A DNA stretch of 8,257 bases from an uncultured Collinsella sp. (GTDB lineage Bacteria > Actinomycetota > Coriobacteriia > Coriobacteriales > Coriobacteriaceae). Numbering within the stretch: the first letter of the stretch is position 1; each line of letters opens with the position of its first letter. The stretch covers positions 1 through 8,257 of the forward strand of contig URVD01000072.1 in NCBI GenBank assembly GCA_900551195.1, in the 5' to 3' direction. Positions 1 through 3,999 of the stretch are shown in pieces. Below the pieces are notes generated by a model. That model saw nothing but the letters and a program-made list of their open reading frames with translations. It was not told where the DNA came from and made no database searches. The position numbers and the translations under genes were made by a program.

Positions 1-1
1 G

Positions 2-586
2 TTTTGGCGCACGGTGAAGGATTGTCTGCTGCGTGCGCCGTTTTCGTATGGTCTGGCGATCGCCGATTCTGCGCTGCGGGCGAAGGGCATATCGCGCGAC
101 GACCTCTGCGAACGGCTCCAGGCCGATTGCGAGGGCAGACGCGGGTATCGCAGGGCTCAGGTGATTGCGTCCCATGCGGACGGGCTGTCCGAAAACGGTG
201 GCGAGTCTCGATTCCGGGCGTTCTTTATTGCATACGGTTTTCCGGTGCCAGAGTTGCAGGTGGAGTTTCGTGACCCGCTTGATTCGAGCCAAGTGTTTCG
301 CGTTGATTATTTCTGGAGGCTCGAGGACGGGACGTGCGTGATTGGCGAGCTCGATGGAAAGGGAAAGTATGCCTTGCAGAACGACGAGGGTCGGGAGTCG
401 GTCGACCCATTCGTGGCAGAACGTCAGCGAGAGTCCCATCTGACGATGCTCGGACATAAAGTACTGAGGTTTACGTTTGATGAGCTCAAGAATCCGGGGA
501 AGCTGGCTGAAAAGATGAGACTGGCGAACATTCCGCAGCGGGTCAATCTGGCGGAGGAATGGAGACGGCAGTGGTATGGGCGCTAA
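2..586 (+). CDS. AbiEi-family antitoxin-like protein with nuclease-fold C-terminus (5' truncated)
   Basis: The frame is open from the first bases of the window, so the N-terminus, where AbiEi-type proteins carry a winged-helix domain, is missing; the GTG at 14 is not convincing as a start because the family pattern already begins before it (FWRTVKDCL). What is visible is the family core 'TVKDCLLRAPFSYGLAIADSALR', then a C-terminal region resembling the PD-(D/E)XK-like domain of DUF559/Vsr-type proteins: VDYFW (Asp codon at 305), then GELDGKGKY (Glu codon at 347) and a closing 'RQRESHLTMLGHKVLRFTFDEL'. AbiEi proteins are antitoxin/repressor partners of AbiEii nucleotidyltransferase toxins in type IV systems, but many actinobacterial homologues stand alone. 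No toxin gene follows here; the downstream DNA is a repeat array. A role as antitoxin, regulator or nuclease is inference. The stop is TAA at 584-586. Confidence 0.75.
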   Translation, partial: FWRTVKDCLLRAPFSYGLAIADSALRAKGISRDDLCERLQADCEGRRGYRRAQVIASHADGLSENGGESRFRAFFIAYGFPVPELQVEFRDPLDSSQVFRVDYFWRLEDGTCVIGELDGKGKYALQNDEGRESVDPFVAERQRESHLTMLGHKVLRFTFDELKNPGKLAEKMRLANIPQRVNLAEEWRRQWYGR

Positions 587-627
587 GGGGTGCAACTGAC
601 GCGGAGGTGGTTGTTCCTGCCGAGTTT

Positions 628-684
628 GTCTCAATCTGTAACAACAAGGGACCGTTTGGCCTCGTAACTGTTACAGATTGAGAC
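628..684. repeat. Palindromic unit 1 (perfect 16-bp arms, reversed loop orientation)
   Basis: The left arm GTCTCAATCTGTAACA (628-643) is the exact reverse complement of TGTTACAGATTGAGAC (669-684). The 25-nt loop (644-668) reads, on the opposite strand, as a GAGGCCAAAC core matching the GAGGCCGAAAAC core of unit 2, so this copy faces the other way from units 2-4. Confidence 0.95.
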
Positions 685-707
685 GGAAGGTTGGCTACCG
701 CTAAAAG

Positions 708-764
708 ATCTCAATCTGTAACATCTAGAGGCCGAAAACCTGTCTACCTGTTACAGATTTAGAC
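708..764. repeat. Palindromic unit 2
   Basis: Left arm ATCTCAATCTGTAACA (708-723) and right arm TGTTACAGATTTAGAC (749-764), with one internal mismatch (C against T, where other copies have G) and an unpaired outermost base. The 25-nt loop begins TCTAGAGGCCGAAAA. Confidence 0.93.
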
Positions 765-787
765 GTTTGACGACGGGGCTGGAGAAT

Positions 788-844
788 ATCTCAATCTGTA
801 ACATTTACAGGCCAAAAATCGACCTAACTGTTACAGATTGAGAC
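788..844. repeat. Palindromic unit 3
   Basis: Left arm ATCTCAATCTGTAACA (788-803) and right arm TGTTACAGATTGAGAC (829-844), paired at 15 of 16 positions; only the outermost A/C pair fails. The 25-nt loop contains AGGCCAAAAA and ends CCTAAC. Confidence 0.95.
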
Positions 845-868
845 AAAGGTTGGACGCGGTGCCGAAAG

Positions 869-927
869 ATCTCGATCTGTAACATCTAGTAGCCCAAAAA
901 ACCGGGTTTACTGTTGCAGATCGAGAC
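869..927. repeat. Palindromic unit 4 (compensated arm change)
   Basis: Left arm ATCTCGATCTGTAACA (869-884) and right arm TGTTGCAGATCGAGAC (912-927). The A-to-G change at arm position 6 is matched by T-to-C in the opposite arm, which keeps the pair. A further change leaves a T.G wobble (880/916). The loop is 27 nt and can form an inner CCC/GGG pairing around an A-run. Confidence 0.93.
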
Positions 928-998
928 GTTCGGCACACACGGCTGGGGCATCGCCGCGCTGACCTCTCTATCCTCACATTCTCCCTTTTCTCCGTTAA

Positions 999-1038
999 CC
1001 GATACATCGGCTGCATCTCCGTCGCCTTGGGCGATAAT
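999..1038 (+). promoter_or_regulatory. Weak candidate promoter region with small palindrome, amidohydrolase
   Basis: A GATAAT hexamer at 1033-1038 could serve as a -10 box, giving a leader of about 30 nt before the ATG at 1078, but no good -35 lies 16-18 bp upstream. The 12-bp near-palindrome CCGATACATCGG (999-1010) lies just upstream and could be an operator. Both readings are tentative. Confidence 0.25.
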
Positions 1039-1077
1039 GGACAAATGTTCAAGTTAATCGTGAGGGAGGAGCTCGAT

Positions 1078-2448
1078 ATGGCGTCTGCCGATCGTTCTAC
1101 GTTGTTTATCAATGCGACCATTCTGGATGGCTCGGAGCATATGGAGCCGCAACCCGATATGGCCGTGACTGTTGAGCGCGGCGTCATCACCTGGATGGGG
1201 CCGAGTGCTGTGGCGCAGGCGCCGGCGGGTGCCGAGGTTATCGACCTGGGCGGTGCGTATCTCATGCCCGGTCTCATCAATATGCACGTGCATCTGTGCG
1301 GTTCGGGCAAACCGGTCTCGGCGGGCGATGCGGGCGCACTCATGAAGAAGCTCGACAATCCCGTGGGCCGCTCCATCGTCCGCCACATCCTCAAAGGCAG
1401 CGCCCAGCAGCAGTTGGCAAGTGGCGTGACCACGGTGCGCGGTGCGGGTGACCCGCTGTTTGCCGATATCGCCGTGCGCGACGCTATTGACGCCGGCAAG
1501 CATCAGGGTCCGCGCCTGGTAGCGCCGGGAACGGGCGTCACGGTGCCGGGCGGCCATGGCGCGGGGCTGTTTGCCCAGGTGGCAAACAGCCCCGTCGAGG
1601 CAGTCGAGCAGGTGCGTGACCTGTACGCGCGCGGTGCCGACGTCATTAAGCTGTTCGTAACGGGCGGTGTGTTCGATGCGACCGAGGTGGGCGAGCCGGG
1701 CGTGCTGCGTATGCCGGTGGAGGTTGCCGCAGCGGCGTGCAAGGCGGCGCACGAGGTGGGCCTTCCGGTGATGGCCCATGTCGAGAGTACCGAAGGTGTG
1801 AAGGCCGCGCTTAAATCCGGCGTCGACACAATCGAGCACGGCGCTCCGATGACCCCCGAGATCCTGGAGTTGTATCACGGTGCCGCGGGTACGCAGCTCG
1901 AGGGGCGTGCGCCGAGCGTGACCTGCACGATCAGCCCGGCGCTGCCGTTTGTATTGCTCGATCCAGAAAAGACCCATTCGACCGATACGCAAAAGAAGAA
2001 CGGCGACATCGTGTGCTCGGGCATCATCGAGAGCGCCCGTGCCGCACTGGAAGCCGGCGTTAAGGTGGGCCTGGGCACGGACTCAAGCTGCCCGTTTGTG
2101 ACGCAGTACGACATGTGGCGTGAGGTGGCCTATTTTGCCAAGTATGTCGGCGTGAGTAACGCCTTCGCGCTGCATACGGCTACGCAGATCAATGCCGAGC
2201 TGCTGGGGCTGGGCGGCGAGACCGGTACGATCGAGTGCGGCAAGGCTGCCGATATCTTGGTAACGCGCAAGAACCCGCTCGATGATCTGTGCGCACTGCG
2301 TGAGCCGACGTACGTGATGTGCCGTGGTGATCTGGTGCGCAAACTCAAGGTGAAGCGTATTCCCGAGGTGGACGCCGAGCTCGACGCGATTATGGCCATG
2401 CCTGCCGAGGCGTTGGCCGAGGAGCTTGCCCGCGACGGTGTGGCGTAG
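1078..2448 (+). CDS. Metal-dependent amidohydrolase family protein
   Basis: This 456-residue enzyme has the complete metal-site pattern of the amidohydrolase superfamily, imidazolonepropionase/prolidase-like branch. It shows His70-x-His72 in PGLINMHVHL, a Lys191 (VIKLFVTGG) placed as the bridging carboxylated lysine, His234 (VMAHVES), His254 (TIEHGAP) and catalytic Asp335 (GLGTDSS). The N- and C-terminal beta-sandwich segments are present ('LFINATILDG' and 'GTIECGKAADILVTRKNPL'). The start at 1078 is chosen because GGAGGAG (1065-1071) sits 6 nt before it; an in-frame TTG at 1027 has no such site. Such enzymes hydrolyse amide or ester bonds in dipeptides, cyclic amides or organophosphates; the substrate cannot be read from the sequence. 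There is no signal peptide, so it is probably cytoplasmic. It appears monocistronic: a repeat array lies upstream and a strong terminator downstream. Confidence 0.9.
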   Translation: MASADRSTLFINATILDGSEHMEPQPDMAVTVERGVITWMGPSAVAQAPAGAEVIDLGGAYLMPGLINMHVHLCGSGKPVSAGDAGALMKKLDNPVGRSIVRHILKGSAQQQLASGVTTVRGAGDPLFADIAVRDAIDAGKHQGPRLVAPGTGVTVPGGHGAGLFAQVANSPVEAVEQVRDLYARGADVIKLFVTGGVFDATEVGEPGVLRMPVEVAAAACKAAHEVGLPVMAHVESTEGVKAALKSGVDTIEHGAPMTPEILELYHGAAGTQLEGRAPSVTCTISPALPFVLLDPEKTHSTDTQKKNGDIVCSGIIESARAALEAGVKVGLGTDSSCPFVTQYDMWREVAYFAKYVGVSNAFALHTATQINAELLGLGGETGTIECGKAADILVTRKNPLDDLCALREPTYVMCRGDLVRKLKVKRIPEVDAELDAIMAMPAEALAEELARDGVA

Positions 2449-2481
2449 ACGAGTCAAAGGGACAGCTCCGTTGCCGCATAC

Positions 2482-2519
2482 AAAAAGCCGAGGTCTCAAC
2501 ACGAGGCCTCGGCTTTTTT
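2482..2519. terminator. Strong bidirectional rho-independent terminator
   Basis: GCCGAGGTCTC (2487-2497) pairs with GAGGCCTCGGC (2503-2513), with one T.G wobble, around the loop AACAC. It is followed by six T (2514-2519) and preceded by five A (2482-2486). It therefore ends the amidohydrolase transcript on the plus strand and can end the copper/zinc-ribbon transcript arriving on the minus strand. Confidence 0.93.
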
Positions 2520-2541
2520 ATCGAACAAATACTTAAGATTT

Positions 2542-2570
2542 GGGACAAACAAACCTGATTAATTTGTCCC
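2542..2570. repeat. GGGACAAA/TTTGTCCC hairpin
   Basis: GGGACAAA (2542-2549) and TTTGTCCC (2563-2570) form a perfect 8-bp inverted repeat around a 13-nt AT-rich loop. It lies 11 bp beyond the stop of the minus-strand zinc-ribbon gene. It has no T-tract of its own, and the true terminator is a few dozen bases further on. Confidence 0.7.
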
Positions 2571-2581
2571 GCGTGCGGGCG

Positions 2582-3055
2582 CTAGGAGCGGGTTTCCATC
2601 TTGGCGTGGCACTTGGGGCAGGTGACGCGGATCTTGCCTTTGCCCTTGGGGACGGAGAGCATCTGGCCGCAGTTGGGGCACTTGAGGTATGCCGTGGTCT
2701 TGCGACCCTTCCACATCTTCTTGGCCGTGCGCTTGGCGCGCTCAAAGTCTTCCTTGCTGGTGCCGGCCGCACGCGAGGCATTTGCCGCTGCGGTGCCGCC
2801 GCCCAAGCTGGCGACGAACTTGCCCAAGCCGGAAACGTTCGCGGTCGCGGCGACAAAGGCAGCGTTTTCCTTGCGACGTGCATCGATATTTTTGGACAGG
2901 CCGCGCAGCACGCCAATCACGATAACGGCGATGGCGATCCAGCTGAGCCACTGGATGCGGGCTATCGATCCGATCATCGCGATGACGATGCCGGCAAAAC
3001 CCATCACGATGGTGAGTTCATCGGCACCATTGCGGCCCTTCATAAAGTCATTCAT
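2582..3055 (-). CDS. Small membrane protein with two hydrophobic segments and a C-terminal zinc ribbon
   Basis: I do not recognise a characterised family for this 157-residue protein. Two hydrophobic stretches (about residues 15-33 and 36-50) predict a hairpin membrane anchor. A charged, Ala/Gly-rich linker follows, and the C-terminus carries two CxxC knuckles, Cys126/Cys129 (CPNCGQ) and Cys146/Cys149 (CPKCHA), separated by the basic VPKGKGKIRVT stretch, a pattern typical of zinc ribbons. The start at 3055 is preferred over an in-frame ATG at 3085 because AAAGG lies 8 nt before it and the hydrophobic segment then begins near the N-terminus. The gene lies 146 bp downstream of csoR on the same strand and could be read from the copper operon or from a weak local promoter. 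A role in metal handling is only suggested by position; the ribbon may be purely structural. Confidence 0.8.
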   Translation of the reverse strand: MNDFMKGRNGADELTIVMGFAGIVIAMIGSIARIQWLSWIAIAVIVIGVLRGLSKNIDARRKENAAFVAATANVSGLGKFVASLGGGTAAANASRAAGTSKEDFERAKRTAKKMWKGRKTTAYLKCPNCGQMLSVPKGKGKIRVTCPKCHAKMETRS

Positions 3056-3088
3056 GCAAATTGCCTTTCGTTCGATATGCTGCACGCC

Positions 3089-3094
3089 TTTATA
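3089..3094 (-). promoter_or_regulatory. Candidate -10 box for the zinc-ribbon gene
   Basis: On the minus strand TATAAA occupies 3094-3089, 33 nt before the ATG at 3055. The nearest -35-like hexamer, TTGACC (3123-3118), is 23 bp away, which is too far for a standard promoter, so this call is weak. Confidence 0.25.
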
Positions 3095-3125
3095 CCCGAT
3101 TTAGAGCAAGGGGGATAGGTCAATC

Positions 3126-3194
3126 TGCACCAAGCTGGTGCAAACATACCTGTCCCCGATGCACCAAGAAGGTGCAAAGCAGTCCGTCCCCAAT
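3126..3194. repeat. Two tandem 34-bp repeats, each with a GCACC/GGTGC hairpin and GTCCCC tail
   Basis: TGCACCAAGCTGGTGCA (3126-3142) and TGCACCAAGAAGGTGCA (3160-3176) start 34 bp apart. Each is an inverted repeat with 6-7 bp arms. Each is followed by AA and, about 8 bp on, by a cytosine-rich end (CCTGTCCCC, then CCGTCCCC). They fill the gap between the csoR stop and the zinc-ribbon gene. Confidence 0.8.
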
Positions 3195-3201
3195 GCCCCA
3201 A

Positions 3202-3474
3202 TTACTTGGAGAGCTTGTCGACGACGCGTTCGATCTCGGCGAGCTTGGCGGCTTTGAGGTCTTCGTCGCCCGATTCGATTGCCGAAGTCACGCAGCCCTC
3301 GATATGCGCCTTGAGCACATCGGCGTTGATGCGCGCGATGAGCGCCTGCGTTGCCATGAGCTGCGTGGAAATATCGACGCAGTAGCGGTCCTCCTCGACC
3401 ATCCGCAGGATGCCGTCGATCTGACCGCGTGCCGTCTTGAGCATGCGGGTCACCGATTTGTGGTCTGCCATCAT
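3202..3474 (-). CDS. csoR: CsoR-family copper-sensing transcriptional repressor
   Basis: This 90-residue, all-helical protein matches the CsoR/RcnR family in length and pattern ('VTRMLKTARGQIDGILRMVEEDRYCVDISTQL' region, then 'LKAHIEGCV'). The Cu(I)-binding triad Cys-His-Cys is present as Cys32, His57 and Cys61, with the spacing seen in copper-type CsoR proteins. In this family the apo-tetramer binds a GC-rich palindrome in copper-efflux promoters and lets go when Cu(I) binds. The start at 3474 has GAGG 7 nt upstream; a second ATG follows directly and cannot be excluded. It is the third gene on the minus strand after copA and the CopZ-like chaperone. A matching operator lies only before copA, so csoR is probably autoregulated by read-through. 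Confidence is high for the family and good for copper specificity. Confidence 0.95.
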   Translation of the reverse strand: MMADHKSVTRMLKTARGQIDGILRMVEEDRYCVDISTQLMATQALIARINADVLKAHIEGCVTSAIESGDEDLKAAKLAEIERVVDKLSK

Positions 3475-3513
3475 GGCGGGTCCTCGTTTCTGGTCAATCC
3501 TTCAAATGCCTCA

Positions 3514-3593
3514 CCCTCAGTTGCGGTGAAATAGTTCCTGATTGAAGGCTTAAAGCGTTTAAACCGGAACTATTTCACCGCAACTTCTGAGGG
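3514..3593. repeat. 80-bp long hairpin with perfect 20-bp stem between copZ and csoR
   Basis: AGTTGCGGTGAAATAGTTCC (3519-3538) is the exact reverse complement of GGAACTATTTCACCGCAACT (3566-3585). The stem extends outwards through CCCTCA (3514-3519) with TGAGGG (3588-3593) across a small bulge. It extends inwards, after an 8-nt bulge, through GGCTTAAA (3547-3554) with TTTAAACC (3558-3565), one mismatch, leaving a GCG loop. No T-run follows on either strand, so a simple terminator is unlikely. Confidence 0.9.
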
Positions 3594-3630
3594 GCTGGTT
3601 GGACAGCGGTGTCTGTTGGTGCGGCAGCTG

Positions 3631-3852
3631 CTACGCGGCGGTTACGGACAGGGCGTGGAACTTCTCGCCGGCGCCCTCGACGGCGGCAGCGAGCTGCTCA
3701 GCGGTCACGGTGTCGGCGCACTCCACCTGGACGGTCTGGGTCTCGTGATCGGCGTCGGCGTCGGTCACGCCTGCAACGTTGAGCAGCGCGGTCTCGACGG
3801 TGGCGTCGCAGTGGCCGCACATGAGGCCGGAAGTCTTGATTGTGTAACGCAT
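3631..3852 (-). CDS. copZ: CopZ-like heavy-metal-associated (HMA) copper chaperone
   Basis: The 73-residue protein is a single HMA domain (ferredoxin-like fold). Its metal loop is GLMCGHCDATVE with Cys12 and Cys15 (MxCxxC type), and the later part has the usual strand pattern ('TQTVQVECADTVTAEQLAAAVEGAGE'). CopZ proteins bind Cu(I) in the cytoplasm and hand it to the CopA ATPase and to CsoR. A GAGAGG ribosome site (plus-strand 3860-3865) lies 7 nt before the ATG. It sits between copA (147 bp upstream on the same strand) and csoR (156 bp downstream), and both gaps are occupied by large palindromes. The stop is TAG at 3633-3631. The histidine inside the CxxC loop (CGHC) departs from the common Ala/Ser residues but is seen in other small HMA proteins. 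Copper is the likely metal from context. Confidence 0.9.
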   Translation of the reverse strand: MRYTIKTSGLMCGHCDATVETALLNVAGVTDADADHETQTVQVECADTVTAEQLAAAVEGAGEKFHALSVTAA

Positions 3853-3873
3853 GGGTATTCCTCTCTGTTATGT

Positions 3874-3975
3874 CGGCTTTCCCAGGCACCCGACCTTGAC
3901 CTTCAAGCCGTCGCTCGCGTACCAAAGTACGCGTCGCTCCTCTTTCAGGTCAATCTCGGGCACCTGGAAAACCCG
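3874..3975. repeat. About 102-bp imperfect palindrome between copA and copZ
   Basis: The sequence is symmetric about 3924/3925, with 49-nt arms and the loop CAAA. The inner arms CGCGTAC (3916-3922) and GTACGCG (3927-3933) are perfect. The outer arms (3874-3901 against 3948-3975) pair at 22 of 28 positions, including CCAGG/CCTGG, CCCGA/TCGGG and TTGACC/GGTCAA. The segment between them is mostly unpaired and holds GTCGCT as a direct repeat on both sides (3910-3915, 3933-3938). It begins 24 nt after the copA stop and ends 8 nt short of the copZ ribosome site. Confidence 0.85.
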
Positions 3976-3999
3976 TTCTAAATGGACTTAATGGTGAGC

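Larger units (their letters stand above)
628..927. repeat. Array of four 57-59 bp palindromes on an 80-81 bp period
   Basis: Units lie at 628-684, 708-764, 788-844 and 869-927. Each has a left arm of the type GTCTCAATCTGTAACA, a 25-nt loop (27 nt in unit 4) and a right arm of the type TGTTACAGATTGAGAC. Unit starts are 80, 80 and 81 bp apart, so the spacers (685-707, 765-787, 845-868) are 23, 23 and 24 bp. The spacer after unit 1 resembles that after unit 3 (both contain AAGGTTGG and end AAAG). The spacer after unit 2 resembles the sequence after unit 4 (GTTTGACGAC... against GTTCGGCACAC...), pointing to duplication of a 160-bp double unit. No gene, promoter or T-tract lies inside. The array fills the gap between the AbiEi-like gene and the amidohydrolase. 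Confidence 0.95.

Noticed and set aside
628..927. CRISPR array
   Set aside because: Successive 16-nt arms alternate in orientation instead of repeating directly, the arms are variable, there are only four units, no cas gene is in view, and a matching pair occurs at another locus.
628..927. Series of rho-independent terminators
   Set aside because: The hairpins lack following T-runs on either strand and their 25-nt loops are too large; one normal terminator after a single gene would suffice.
1027..1077. Upstream TTG start for the amidohydrolase
   Set aside because: The ATG at 1078 has GGAGGAG 6 nt before it and gives the usual family N-terminus; the extra 17 residues look like translated leader.
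1054..1992. Long minus-strand frames opposite the amidohydrolase
   Set aside because: The plus strand carries the complete amidohydrolase metal site and a good ribosome site; the antisense products are Arg/His-rich shadows.
3514..3593. Terminator between copZ and csoR
   Set aside because: The stem is far longer than usual and no T-tract follows on the minus strand, so it does not fit intrinsic termination.
3698..3925. Minus-strand frame overlapping copZ and the palindrome
   Set aside because: It is an Arg-rich alternative frame of the CopZ-like gene and has no features of its own.
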